Below, in pieces: positions 29,842-39,448 of a DNA stretch of 64,000 bases (positions within the stretch are counted from its first letter, which is position 1; every line of letters starts with the position of its first letter). This DNA is from Thermoplasmata archaeon. Its GTDB lineage: Archaea; Thermoplasmatota; Thermoplasmata; Lutacidiplasmatales; UBA184. The position numbers were made by a program, and so were the translations under genes. The stretch covers positions 1 to 64,000 of the forward strand of contig JAKAUN010000015.1 of the NCBI GenBank assembly GCA_021817605.1, in the 5' to 3' direction. A model generated the notes under the pieces. That model was not told where the DNA came from. It did not search any database and saw only the letters and a list, made by a program, of their open reading frames with translations.

Positions 29842-31524
29842 TCAGTAGACCCTCTCGGTGGGCTGATAGCTCGTGACCGCCACGGGCGTGTAGGAGAGCT
29901 TGGGACCGTCCGGCGAGCGCTCGGCGATCGTGTGGCGCATCCAGCGCGCGTCGTCCCGCTTCGGGTAGTCGGTGCGGGCATGCGCCCCCCGGCTCTCGGT
30001 CCGGGCGTAGGCTCCGACCAGGATCACTTCGGCGAGCTCGAGCATGTGGCCGGTTTCGAGCGCGTCGGTGAGGTTGAGGTTGTAGACGCCGGATTGGTCG
30101 ACGACCCGGACGTTCTCGAACCGCTGCTTGAGCGCGCGGACCTTCCGTAGCCCCTCGAGCATGTCGGCCTCGTTGCGGTAGATCCCCGCGTGCACCGCCA
30201 TCGCCTGCTGCATCTCCGCGCGCAGGAGGCTCGGGTCCTCGCCGTCCTTGCGGCTCGACCAGGCCCGGAGCGGCGCGGTCGCCTCCTCGAGATCGCTCGC
30301 GCGGAGCGACGGAGCCGATGCGCGCTCGGCGTGGGCGGCGGCGGCGAGGCCGGCCTGCTTGCCGAAGACCAGCGTCTCGAGCAGCGAGTTGCCGCCGAGG
30401 CGGTTGGCGCCGTGGATGGAAACGCACGCCGCCTCCCCCGCAGCAAAGAGCCCGGGAACGCTCGTCGCCCCGTGGATGTCCGTGCCGATCCCGCCCATCA
30501 TGTAGTGCTGCGCCGGGTAGACCGGGATCGGCTCCTTGACCGGGTCGATCCCCGCGAAGCGGCGGGCGTAATCGCAGATCTCGGTGAGGCGGGACTCGAT
30601 CCGCTCCTCGCCCAGGTGCATGAGCTCGAGGTTAACGTAGCCGCCGTAGGGGCCGCTGAAGCCGCGGCCCTCGGCGACCTCGGTGACGATCGCGCGCGAA
30701 ACGACGTCGCGGGAGGCGAGCTCGAGGACGTGGGGCGCGTAGCGGGACATGAACCGCTCCCCCGACCGGTTCTTGAGCAGGCCACCCTCGCCGCGGGCCC
30801 CCTCGGTGATGAGGATGCTCGACTCGAGGAGCGCGGTGGGGTGGAACTGGACGAACTCGAGGTCCTTGAGGGCGGCGCCGGCGTCGTAGGCGGCGGCGAT
30901 CCCATCGCCGGTGCAGCTGTGCGCGTTGGTCGTCTTGGCGTAGATCCGTCCCGCCGGGCCGGTCGCGAGGACGACCGACTTGGCGGCGATCTCGGCGAAC
31001 TCGCCGCCCTTCCGGTCGAAGGCGACGATCCCCTGGACGGCTCCCTCGCGGACGACGACCCGCGTGAGGTCCCACTCGTCGTAGAGCGTGAACCGCTCGC
31101 TTCCGAGGCGCTCCCAGAGCGCCTGGAGCAACGCGAGCCCGGTGCGGTCCGCCGCGTAGACCGTCCGCGGGAAGTGCGCCCCCCCGAACGGGCGGCGGGC
31201 GAGGGCGCCGTCCTCGGAGCGGCTGAAGATCGTCCCGAAGTGCTCCATCTCGACGACCGTCGGGCCGGCCTCGCGACAGAAGAACTCGATCGCGTCCTGG
31301 TCGCCGAGGTAGTCGGACCCCTTCACCGTGTCGAAGATGTGGGCGTCCACCGAGTCCTCGGCCCCGACCGCGGCGTTGATCCCTCCCTGCGCGGCGCCCG
31401 AGTGCGAGCGCAGCGGGTGGAGCTTGGAGACGAGCGCCACGTCGCGACCCGCCTCGACAGCCGCCAAGGCGGCTCGCTGACCGGCGAGCCCGGCTCCGAC
31501 GACCACCACTTCGTGGGAAGGCAT
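29842..31524 (-). CDS. sdhA: Succinate dehydrogenase/fumarate reductase flavoprotein subunit
   Basis: [65 protein letters not shown]. Confidence 0.96.
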   Translation of the reverse strand: MPSHEVVVVGAGLAGQRAALAAVEAGRDVALVSKLHPLRSHSGAAQGGINAAVGAEDSVDAHIFDTVKGSDYLGDQDAIEFFCREAGPTVVEMEHFGTIFSRSEDGALARRPFGGAHFPRTVYAADRTGLALLQALWERLGSERFTLYDEWDLTRVVVREGAVQGIVAFDRKGGEFAEIAAKSVVLATGPAGRIYAKTTNAHSCTGDGIAAAYDAGAALKDLEFVQFHPTALLESSILITEGARGEGGLLKNRSGERFMSRYAPHVLELASRDVVSRAIVTEVAEGRGFSGPYGGYVNLELMHLGEERIESRLTEICDYARRFAGIDPVKEPIPVYPAQHYMMGGIGTDIHGATSVPGLFAAGEAACVSIHGANRLGGNSLLETLVFGKQAGLAAAAHAERASAPSLRASDLEEATAPLRAWSSRKDGEDPSLLRAEMQQAMAVHAGIYRNEADMLEGLRKVRALKQRFENVRVVDQSGVYNLNLTDALETGHMLELAEVILVGAYARTESRGAHARTDYPKRDDARWMRHTIAERSPDGPKLSYTPVAVTSYQPTERVY

Positions 31525-31644
31525 CGTCGGACTAGTCCCAACGGCGCGAGCGTAAAAGCCGTGCCGTCCGTCGGGCCGTCGGAGCGGCGGGACGTGCCGG
31601 CCCCGCGGGGGGTCGGTGGTCCCGGCGTAAGCGTGCCGTGAGCT

Positions 31645-31653
31645 CTTATATAG
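31645..31653 (+). promoter_or_regulatory. Candidate TATA box of psmB
   Basis: CTTATATAG about 35 nt upstream of the start codon at 31687. Confidence 0.6.
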
Positions 31654-31686
31654 CGAGCCATAGTCGGTGCCTCGCTCAAAGGGGAA

Positions 31687-32376
31687 GTGCAATCCGTGGA
31701 GATGCAAGGCTCGTTCGGGCTGTCGCCAGCGGAGCGGTTTCGCACGGGCACCACGACCATCGGCATGGTCGCGCGCGACGGGGTCATCCTCGCGACGGAG
31801 CGGCGTGCCACGGTCGGCACGATGATCTCGAACAAGACCGCCCAGAAGCTGTTCAAGATCGACCAGAACCTGGCGATCACCATCGCCGGCTACGTCGGCG
31901 ACGGCCAGGTCCTCGCGCGGTACCTCAAGGCCGAGGTCTCGCTCTACCGGCTGCGGCGCAACGCGCTCATCAACACGGAGGGCGCGGCGACGCTTCTCGC
32001 CAACATCCTGAGCGGCAACCGCTACTATCCCTACCTCGCCTGGATGATCGTGGGCGGCGTGGACGGCAAGGGAGGCCACCTCTACTCGGTCGACCCGGCG
32101 GGCGGCGCGATCGAGGACCGCTTTGTCTCCGTCGGCTCCGGCTCGACGTTCGCCTACGGCCTCCTTGAGGAGGGCTATTCGCGCGACATGACCGTCTCGG
32201 ACGGGGTCGACCTTGCGCTGCGCGGCCTTTCGGCGGCGATGAAGCGCGACAGCGCGAGCGGCGACGGCTACACGGTCCACACGATCACGTCCAAGGAATA
32301 CCACGAGCTCACGGACGACGAAATCGCTAAACGCCTCAAGGCGCTCAAGATTCCGCTGCCCCCGCCCCTGCCGTAG
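31687..32376 (+). CDS. psmB: Proteasome beta subunit
   Basis: [28 protein letters not shown] with catalytic Thr after a propeptide; [13 protein letters not shown]. Confidence 0.95.
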   Translation: MQSVEMQGSFGLSPAERFRTGTTTIGMVARDGVILATERRATVGTMISNKTAQKLFKIDQNLAITIAGYVGDGQVLARYLKAEVSLYRLRRNALINTEGAATLLANILSGNRYYPYLAWMIVGGVDGKGGHLYSVDPAGGAIEDRFVSVGSGSTFAYGLLEEGYSRDMTVSDGVDLALRGLSAAMKRDSASGDGYTVHTITSKEYHELTDDEIAKRLKALKIPLPPPLP

Positions 32377-32439
32377 CGTTCCCCGGCCGGCGGCAGCCCT
32401 GCCCGCCGAACCCTTTCGCGTCCCCCCCTTGGAGAACGG

Positions 32440-34344
32440 ATGAGTTACGACTCGCTGCTAGAAAGGACCCGGGAGGCCCTGAACGAGGTGCTGCCCGAAA
32501 CGGTCGAGGTCACCGACATCGAGCTCGAGGGCCCGCACATCGTCCTTTACACCAAGCAGCTCGACGCGTTCCTCTCCGGCGGCGATCTCCTTCGCCAGGT
32601 CGCCCAGCGGCTCCATCGGCGCGTGGTCGTCCGTTCCGACCCGGCGACCTTGGTCGATCCGAAGGAGGCCGAGAAAGTGATCCGGGAGGTGATCCCTCCC
32701 GAGGCGGAGCTCAACCAGCTGTTCTTCGAGCCGGAGACCGGCGAGGTGACGATCGAGGCCGCGAACCCCGGGGCCGCGATCGGTCGGGGCGGCTCGGTCC
32801 TCAACGACCTCAAGCGCAAGATCGGCTGGGTGCCGACCGTCGTACGGACCCCACCCATCCCGTCGAAGACGGTCGAGGAGGTCCGCATCCACCTGCGCAA
32901 CTCCTTCGACGACCGGCACTCCTTCCTCAAGAAGGTCGGCATCCGCATCGCCCGCGACCCGCTGCCCGAGAAGCTCTGGGCCCGCAGCACCGCGCTCGGA
33001 GGCTACCGCGAGGTCGGCCGCAGCGCGCACCTCCTCACGACCCAGAACTCGAAGGTCCTCATCGACTGCGGGATCGATCCCGGGTCGGACCGGACCCCCT
33101 TCTTCAACGCGCCCGAGCTGCTTCCCCTCGACTCGCTGGACGCCGTCGTCGTCACGCACGCCCACCTCGACCACTGCGGGCTCGTGCCGGTCCTTCTCAA
33201 GTACGGCTACAAGGGGCCGGTCTACTGCACGGCGCCGACTCGGGACCTCATGACCCTCATGCTCCTGGACGCGATCAAGGTCGTCAACCAGGAGGCGCGC
33301 CGGAGCCTCTACGACTCCTCCCACGTGCGGGACCTCGTCAACCGCACCGTCCCCCTGCGCTGGGGCGAGACGACCGACATCGCCCCGGACATCCGGCTCA
33401 CCCTGCACAACGCCGGCCACATCCTGGGCTCGTCGATCTGCCACTTCCACCTCGGCGAGGGAGACCACAACCTCGCCTACTCCGGCGACATCAAGTTCGA
33501 GCGCAGCTGGCTGTTCGACCCGGCGACGAACCGCTTCCCGAGGCTCGAGACGCTCGTCCTCGAGTCGACCTACGGCGGCTACCGCGATCTGCAGCCGGGA
33601 CGCCTGCAGGCGACCGAGCAGTTCACCCACCTTGCGACGAAGGTCCTCGCGCGCGGAGGCAAGCTCATCGTGCCGGTCTTCGCCGTCGGCCGTTCCCAGG
33701 AGGTCATGCTCGTCCTCGAGGAGAGGATGCGTGCCGGCCAGATCCCGAAGGTCCCCGTCTACCTGGACGGGATGATCTTCGAGGCGACGGCGATCCACAC
33801 CGCCTACCCCGAGTTCCTCAACAGCCAGCTCCGCACGCAGATCTTCCAGCAGGGCGACAACCCGTTCCTCTCCGACATCTTCCGTCGGGTCGACTCCGGG
33901 CAGATGCGCAGCGGGATCCTCGACTCGAAGGAGCCGTGCATCGTCCTCGCCACGTCGGGGATGATGAGCGGCGGCCCCGTGATGGAGTACTTCCGGGCGT
34001 GGGCGCCGGACGAGAAGAACGGCCTTCTCTTCGTCGGCTACCAGGCGGACGGGACCTTCGGAAAGAGGCTGCAGCGCGGGCTCTCCGAGGCGACGTTCCT
34101 GGACGGGCCGCGGCAGGCCTCCGTGCCCGTCCGGCTCGACCTCGCGACGATCGAGGGATTCAGCGGCCACTCCGACCGCATGCAGCTGATGAACTTCGTC
34201 GCCTCCCTCGACCCGCGGCCGCAGCGCGTCATCCTCAACCACGGCGAGGAGTCCAAGGCGCTCGACCTCTCCTCGAGCCTCCACAAGCGCTTCGGGCTCG
34301 AGTCGAGGGTCCCGTACAACCTCGAGGCGATCCGCCTCCTCTGA
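32440..34344 (+). CDS. aCPSF1-type KH-beta-CASP ribonuclease (transcription termination/RNA processing)
   Basis: N-terminal KH segment ([22 protein letters not shown]) plus MBL motif [15 protein letters not shown] and beta-CASP motifs; 634 aa. Confidence 0.95.
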   Translation: MSYDSLLERTREALNEVLPETVEVTDIELEGPHIVLYTKQLDAFLSGGDLLRQVAQRLHRRVVVRSDPATLVDPKEAEKVIREVIPPEAELNQLFFEPETGEVTIEAANPGAAIGRGGSVLNDLKRKIGWVPTVVRTPPIPSKTVEEVRIHLRNSFDDRHSFLKKVGIRIARDPLPEKLWARSTALGGYREVGRSAHLLTTQNSKVLIDCGIDPGSDRTPFFNAPELLPLDSLDAVVVTHAHLDHCGLVPVLLKYGYKGPVYCTAPTRDLMTLMLLDAIKVVNQEARRSLYDSSHVRDLVNRTVPLRWGETTDIAPDIRLTLHNAGHILGSSICHFHLGEGDHNLAYSGDIKFERSWLFDPATNRFPRLETLVLESTYGGYRDLQPGRLQATEQFTHLATKVLARGGKLIVPVFAVGRSQEVMLVLEERMRAGQIPKVPVYLDGMIFEATAIHTAYPEFLNSQLRTQIFQQGDNPFLSDIFRRVDSGQMRSGILDSKEPCIVLATSGMMSGGPVMEYFRAWAPDEKNGLLFVGYQADGTFGKRLQRGLSEATFLDGPRQASVPVRLDLATIEGFSGHSDRMQLMNFVASLDPRPQRVILNHGEESKALDLSSSLHKRFGLESRVPYNLEAIRLL

Positions 34345-34372
34345 CGGAGCCTGGCCCCCGTGGGACGAAATC

Positions 34373-34380
34373 CTTTATAG
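34373..34380 (+). promoter_or_regulatory. Candidate TATA box of the 34418 gene
   Basis: CTTTATAG about 40 nt upstream of the start. Confidence 0.5.
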
Positions 34381-34417
34381 GGCGCTCTCCTCAAATCGTA
34401 GGTCTGCCGCTGGGTGC

Positions 34418-35920
34418 TTGATGGACGGGCGCCTCCGACGCTTCCTCGTGCTGGGGTTGGACGGCGGCACGTTCGACCTCCTCGACCCGCTTCTCGAGGC
34501 CGGCGAGCTTCCGTTCCTCCGCTCGCTCGTGCGACGCGGCGTGCGGGCGCCGCTGCGCTCGGTCTATCCGGCGAAGACGATCCCGGCCTGGTACTCCTTC
34601 GCGACGGGCCGCGACCCGGGCGAGCTCGGCATCTTCGGCTTCGCCGAACCCGGAGAGGCCCCCGGGGACTCGAGGCTGGTCGAGTCGTTCCGCCCGACCG
34701 AGGCGTTCTGGGACCGGCTGAGCCGACGGGGCGTGAAGGTCGGGGTCCTTAACTTTCCCGTGGCCACCGCCTACCCGCTCCACGGGTTCATCCTCCCGGG
34801 GATGCTCTCCGCGAGCTCCCCCACGTTCCCCCGGGGCCTCCGCAACGAGGTCGAGGCCGAGCTCGGGACGAGCTATCCCGGCGAGCTTCGCCCGTTCCGC
34901 GAGGAGGACCGCGACGCCTGGGTCGCCGAGGCGACCGCGGCGGTCGAGCGCCGGGCCCAAGCCGCCGCGGCGCTCGCGAGCCGCCACGCCCCCGGGTTCC
35001 TCTTCGCTCTGTTCCGCGAGACCGACCGCGTCCAGCACCAGCTCTGGAGGGAGCTCGACCGACCCGTCGCGCAGGTCCCGGCCGACCTCCGCGCCTTCTG
35101 GCGCGCCATCGACACGTCCTGCCGGAAGGTCGACGAGGCGTTCCGCTCGGGCGGCGAGCCGGCGGTGACCCTCGTCATCTCCGACCACGGCCACGGGGCG
35201 ATCCGCTCGGACTTCCTCACCAACCGCTGGCTCGCGCAGGAGAAGCTCCTCTTCTTCGATCGACCGAGGGAGCTCTCCGTCCGCAACGCGCTCTCCCGGC
35301 TCTTCCTCGCGGTACAGCGGCTGCCTCTCGGCGAGCGCGTGAGCCGTCGGATCGCCGACAAGCTGCGCGACCGCCGCTACGAGCCTCTCGCCCGGTTGAT
35401 GGGGGGAGCCTCCTTCGAGGCGACGACACCGAGGATCGACTGGAAGCGGACGGTCGCCTACTCCTACCCGGTCCCCGAGGGGATCTACCTCAACCCGTTC
35501 AATCCGGAGCTCACCGGCGCGCGGCGCGACGCGATCCTTTCCGAGATCCGCGAGCGGCTCGAGCGCTATCCCGAGGCCCACATCGAGGTGCTCCCGCCGC
35601 GCGAGATCTACCGCGGCCACAAGCTCGAGCGCGCGCCGTCGCTGCTCATCCGGGTCGACCGGATGGCGACCGAGCCGAGGATGGATTTCTCCTACCAGGA
35701 GCCGCTCATCCGGGACAGGCCGACCTTCTTCTACGGCACCGGCACCCACCGCATGAACGGCATCTTCATCGGCGCCGGGGGCGGCATCACTCCCGGGGCC
35801 CAGCTGGGCGACCTCAACCTCCTCGACGTCGGGCCGACGATCCTTCGGGCGATGGGCTTCGAGCCGTCGACGGCGATCGGCGGCACGTCGTTCGCCGACC
35901 GGCTCGGGCTGGTCGCCTAG
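34418..35920 (+). CDS. Alkaline phosphatase-superfamily / type I phosphodiesterase-nucleotide pyrophosphatase family protein
   Basis: LVLGLDGGTFDLLDPLLEAGELPFLRSLVRRG...SVYPAKTIPAWYSFATGRDPGELGIFGF; VISDHGHG; GTHRMNGIFIGAG. Confidence 0.85.
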   Translation: MMDGRLRRFLVLGLDGGTFDLLDPLLEAGELPFLRSLVRRGVRAPLRSVYPAKTIPAWYSFATGRDPGELGIFGFAEPGEAPGDSRLVESFRPTEAFWDRLSRRGVKVGVLNFPVATAYPLHGFILPGMLSASSPTFPRGLRNEVEAELGTSYPGELRPFREEDRDAWVAEATAAVERRAQAAAALASRHAPGFLFALFRETDRVQHQLWRELDRPVAQVPADLRAFWRAIDTSCRKVDEAFRSGGEPAVTLVISDHGHGAIRSDFLTNRWLAQEKLLFFDRPRELSVRNALSRLFLAVQRLPLGERVSRRIADKLRDRRYEPLARLMGGASFEATTPRIDWKRTVAYSYPVPEGIYLNPFNPELTGARRDAILSEIRERLERYPEAHIEVLPPREIYRGHKLERAPSLLIRVDRMATEPRMDFSYQEPLIRDRPTFFYGTGTHRMNGIFIGAGGGITPGAQLGDLNLLDVGPTILRAMGFEPSTAIGGTSFADRLGLVA

Positions 35921-35964
35921 GGCGGCGGAGGGAGCGCCCCGCCGAGCGATCTCGCGAGGCAACC

Positions 35965-37101
35965 ATGACCCGGCGCATCGTCGACCTCATCGCCCCCGGC
36001 CCCCCGACGGCGGACCCGTACGCCCCGGCGGCGCCGGCGTGGGCGCTTGCGGCCGGTTTCGCGCGGCTCGGCGACGCGGTCCAGGTCGTCCACCCCGCGG
36101 GCGACGGCGGCCCTCCTCCGCCGCCGGGGGTGGCGACCGTGGCGTTCCCGTCGATCCCCCGTCACGTCGGCTCGGCGCGCGGGGATGCCGAGCTCGCCCA
36201 CGCCGCGCGCCAGAGGCTTCGGCCGACCGCCGAGCTGGTCGTCCGCGACCCGTTGAGGCCCGGGGCCCTCGGCCTTCCCCACGGCACGCACGGCCCGAGG
36301 CTTCTCGCGCTCGTGCGGGCCGCCGAGCTCGACGCGGGGAACGACGACCCAAGCACGAAAGCTCCCGTCGGCTTGAGGGGGCGCATCGACCGCTGGAGGG
36401 AGCGCACCGTGCTCTACCGCCTCGAGCGCGAGGCCCTCGAGGAGGCCGAGACCCTCTACTGCGAGGGACCCGAGCTGCTCCGCTCGCTCGCCGAACGCTT
36501 CGGGCTGCCCGCCTCGCGTCTTCGGGAGCTCCCCCGCGCCGTCGCGCTTCCCGATCCCGCGCCGACCCGCGAGGGCTCGCGCGACCGCATCGGCATCCCG
36601 CACGACGACCCGCTCGTCGTCGCGCTGGCCGCCGCCGACGACCCGAACGACCCCGGCCTCGCCCGCACGCGCGAGGCGTTCGTCCGCATCCGCCCGCTCT
36701 TCGCCGGGGCGCACCTGGTCCTCGCGGGGGCGAGCGCCGCCTCGGGCAACGCCATCACCGTGGTGCCGTCGCGGGACCTCGAGAGCCTCGCGACGGCGAT
36801 CGCCGCAGCCGACGTCGCGGTCTTCCCGACAGGGACCGCGGGCCCCGAGCCCGGAGTGCTCCTCGCCCTGCGCTCGGCCGTCGCCTGCGTGGTCGCCGCG
36901 GACTCGGGCTTACCGGCGGGGGCCGACGGCGCCGTGCGACGGCTCGCCGGCGGGGACGCCGGCGACCTCGCGAGCGTTCTCGCCGAGCTCCTCGCCGACC
37001 CCGCCGGCCGCCGGGAGCTCGCCTCCCGGGCCCGGAACTACGGGGAGCGCTTCGCCCCGGAGCGCGTCGCCTCGGGCGTCGCGGCTGCCTCCGCCGCCTG
37101 A
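35965..37101 (+). CDS. Glycosyltransferase family 4-like protein
   Basis: GT-B-like layout: ALAAGFARLGDAVQVVHPAG N-terminal; DRIGIPHDDPLVVALAA...ADVAVFPTGTAGPEPGVLLALRSAVACVVA C-terminal. Confidence 0.65.
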   Translation: MTRRIVDLIAPGPPTADPYAPAAPAWALAAGFARLGDAVQVVHPAGDGGPPPPPGVATVAFPSIPRHVGSARGDAELAHAARQRLRPTAELVVRDPLRPGALGLPHGTHGPRLLALVRAAELDAGNDDPSTKAPVGLRGRIDRWRERTVLYRLEREALEEAETLYCEGPELLRSLAERFGLPASRLRELPRAVALPDPAPTREGSRDRIGIPHDDPLVVALAAADDPNDPGLARTREAFVRIRPLFAGAHLVLAGASAASGNAITVVPSRDLESLATAIAAADVAVFPTGTAGPEPGVLLALRSAVACVVAADSGLPAGADGAVRRLAGGDAGDLASVLAELLADPAGRRELASRARNYGERFAPERVASGVAAASAA

Positions 37102-37658
37102 GCCCCGGGCTCGAAGGCTTCGTCCAGCCGCCACTCGGCAAAGGCTCGCCCGCCGGAGGCCCGTCGGACCTCGCGGGGGACGCCGGACCAGCTGACCCCC
37201 TGGGGCATCGTTCCGCGGTCGATCGCCTCGAGGGCCTCGCGAAGGCGCGCCCGATGCCGAGCGAACGGGTCGGACCCCGCCTCGCCGGAGCGGGGCGTGG
37301 GCGCCCGCACCTCGGTGAACTGCCCGTCGACCACGACCGAGACGCCGACCACCGCGGCGCGCGAGGAGGCCGTCCTCTCAACGAGCGCTTGGGCGGCCTT
37401 CGCCGAGTCGACGACGACCCCGACCCAGTCGGCCCACGCCCGTCGGCGGAGCGCCTGAGCGAATACGAGGCGGGGGCGTCCGATCTTGCCCTCGAGGAGG
37501 CCGACCTCCGCTCCCCGACGCACCGCGAGGTCGAAGTAGCTCTTCCCGTCCGGGTCGAGGTAGGTGCGGTAGCCGCGGGCGGCCATCGCGCGGGCGGCGA
37601 TCTCGAGGAGCTCGCGCTCCGAGCCCCTCGGCCGCGAGCGGGGTTGGGCCGAGCTCAT
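37038..37658 (-). CDS. Conserved-looking protein with possible PD-(D/E)XK nuclease-like fold, third gene of the mutSL operon
   Basis: ATGA overlap with mutL; core ERELLEIAARAMAARGYRTYLDPDGKSYFDLAVRRGAEVGLLEGKIGRPRLVFAQALRRRAWADWVGVVVD shows D-x12-ExK in an apparent alpha-beta-beta-beta-alpha-beta order. Confidence 0.6.
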   Translation of the reverse strand: MSSAQPRSRPRGSERELLEIAARAMAARGYRTYLDPDGKSYFDLAVRRGAEVGLLEGKIGRPRLVFAQALRRRAWADWVGVVVDSAKAAQALVERTASSRAAVVGVSVVVDGQFTEVRAPTPRSGEAGSDPFARHRARLREALEAIDRGTMPQGVSWSGVPREVRRASGGRAFAEWRLDEAFEPGAQAAEAAATPEATRSGAKRSP

Positions 37659-39448
37659 GCACCCTGCCTCAGGAACCATCGGTCGAGCCGCGAGCGAGAG
37701 AGGCGTACCATGATCGGTCGGCCGTGCGGGCAGGAGCTCGCGGGGCTCGCAAGCCGGTCGAGCGAGCGCAGCAGCCCGGCAAAGAGCTGGGGGTCGACCG
37801 CCTCGCCGGCGCGGACGGCCGCGTGGCAGGCGATCGTCGCCGTCACCCGGTCCCTGAGCGCGTCCGGCACCGTGGGCCTTCCACCCTGGGAGAGCTCGCG
37901 CAAGAGCTCGCGCAGCATCTCGGCCGAGGCCCGTCGGCCCCGGAACGTCGGCACAGCTAGGAGGCGATGCGTGGTCGGACCGAACCGCTCGACCTCAAAG
38001 CCTGCCGAGCGCACCTCCTCTTCGTGGGCGTCGAGAGCGGCGCGCTCCGAGGGCGAAAGCTCGAAGACGAGCGGGTCGACCAGCTGCTGGCGGGAGAGGG
38101 TTTCGCGGGAGCGCAGCGACTCGAACAGCAGCCTCTCGCTCGCGGCGTGCTGGTCGATGAGGACCAGGCCGTCGTCGCTCGAGGCGACCCAGTAGAGCGC
38201 GTCAATCGTCCCGAGGAGCTCGAGGGCGGGCCGTCGCTCGCTCCCCTCGAGCCGGGAGAGCGGGCCGACCCCGGCTGCGCGGTCCAGCCGCCGCTGCCCT
38301 GCCGGACGGAGGGAGCTGCCGGGGAGAGCGAGAGGGGAGGGGCGCGCCGCGGGAGGCGGCGCGGTGCCCGCCGACGGTCTGCCGAGCGAGGCGGCGGAAA
38401 GCGGGCGCACCGACCGCCCCGGCTCGGAGGCCTTCGGGGAGCCGAGGAGGGCCTCCCGAACGAGGCGTCGGAGGGTGTCGGAGAGCTCCCGCTCGCGGGC
38501 GAAGCGGACCTCGCGCTTGGTCGGATGCACGTTGACGTCCAACCGGTCGGGAGCGAGGTCGAGGTGGACCACTCCGACCGGGAAGCGAACGCGGGGGATC
38601 GTGTCGCCGTAGCCGAGCCGCACGGCCTGGACGAGGGGCCGCGAGGCGATCGGACGGCCGTTGACCGAAAGGTAGAGCCCGCCCGAGGTCGGCCCCGCGA
38701 GGACGGGATGACCGAGCGCGCCGGCAACGCTCCCTCCCGGGATCTCGCCTCGGAGGGGGAACGAGCCCGTGACGAACTCCGGCCCGAGGACGAAGGCGGC
38801 GGCCTCGGTAAGGTGCGAGGCGGCGGGGAGGAGCGCCACCTCCCTTCCCTCGGAGAGGACCCGGATCGTCACCGACGGACGCGCGAGGTAGAGCCGCTCG
38901 AGCGTGCGAACGATCTCGACCTGCTCGGCGGCCGGCGACCTCAGGAACTTGCGTCGCGCCGGGGTGTTGAAGAAGAGCTCCCGCACCTCCACCGTCGTCC
39001 CGACGCCCCGGGGAGCCGCGAAGGGCGTCGGGGAGCTCCCGCCGGCCGTGGAGAGCCCCTCCGCGACCTCGGAGCCCTCGGGTCGCGAGAGGAGCGTGAG
39101 ATGCGCCACCGCGGCGACCGAGGCGAGCGCCTCGCCCCGGAAGCCGAGCGTGTCGATCCTGTCAATCGGTCCGTCCGGCGGGAGCTTGCTGGTCGCGTGG
39201 CGCTCGAGCGCCCGTGCGAGTTCCTCGCCCGGGATCCCCCAGCCGTTGTCGGCGACCTCGAGCAGCTCGGTCCCCCCGCCCATGAGCCTGACCGTCACCT
39301 GGGTCGCCGACGCGTCCAGGGAGTTCTCGACCAGCTCCTTGACGACGGAGGCCGGCCGCTCGATGACCTCGCCGGCGGCGATCCGCTCCACGACCGACGG
39401 AGCAAGGGGACGGATCGGCTGACGCATCGGGAGGGCGGGAGCGCTCAT
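37655..39448 (-). CDS. mutL: DNA mismatch repair protein MutL, endonuclease-motif type
   Basis: IAAGEVIERPASVVKELVENSLDASAT, GFRGEALASVAAV; C-terminal DQHAASERLLFE matches DQHA(X)2E(X)4E; CPHGRP. Confidence 0.96.
   Translation of the reverse strand: MSAPALPMRQPIRPLAPSVVERIAAGEVIERPASVVKELVENSLDASATQVTVRLMGGGTELLEVADNGWGIPGEELARALERHATSKLPPDGPIDRIDTLGFRGEALASVAAVAHLTLLSRPEGSEVAEGLSTAGGSSPTPFAAPRGVGTTVEVRELFFNTPARRKFLRSPAAEQVEIVRTLERLYLARPSVTIRVLSEGREVALLPAASHLTEAAAFVLGPEFVTGSFPLRGEIPGGSVAGALGHPVLAGPTSGGLYLSVNGRPIASRPLVQAVRLGYGDTIPRVRFPVGVVHLDLAPDRLDVNVHPTKREVRFARERELSDTLRRLVREALLGSPKASEPGRSVRPLSAASLGRPSAGTAPPPAARPSPLALPGSSLRPAGQRRLDRAAGVGPLSRLEGSERRPALELLGTIDALYWVASSDDGLVLIDQHAASERLLFESLRSRETLSRQQLVDPLVFELSPSERAALDAHEEEVRSAGFEVERFGPTTHRLLAVPTFRGRRASAEMLRELLRELSQGGRPTVPDALRDRVTATIACHAAVRAGEAVDPQLFAGLLRSLDRLASPASSCPHGRPIMVRLSRSRLDRWFLRQGA

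Noticed and set aside
29842-32304. 820-aa ORF extending sdhA upstream across psmB
   Set aside because: The N-terminal portion is antisense to psmB; the conserved SdhA start is [15 protein letters not shown] at 31524.
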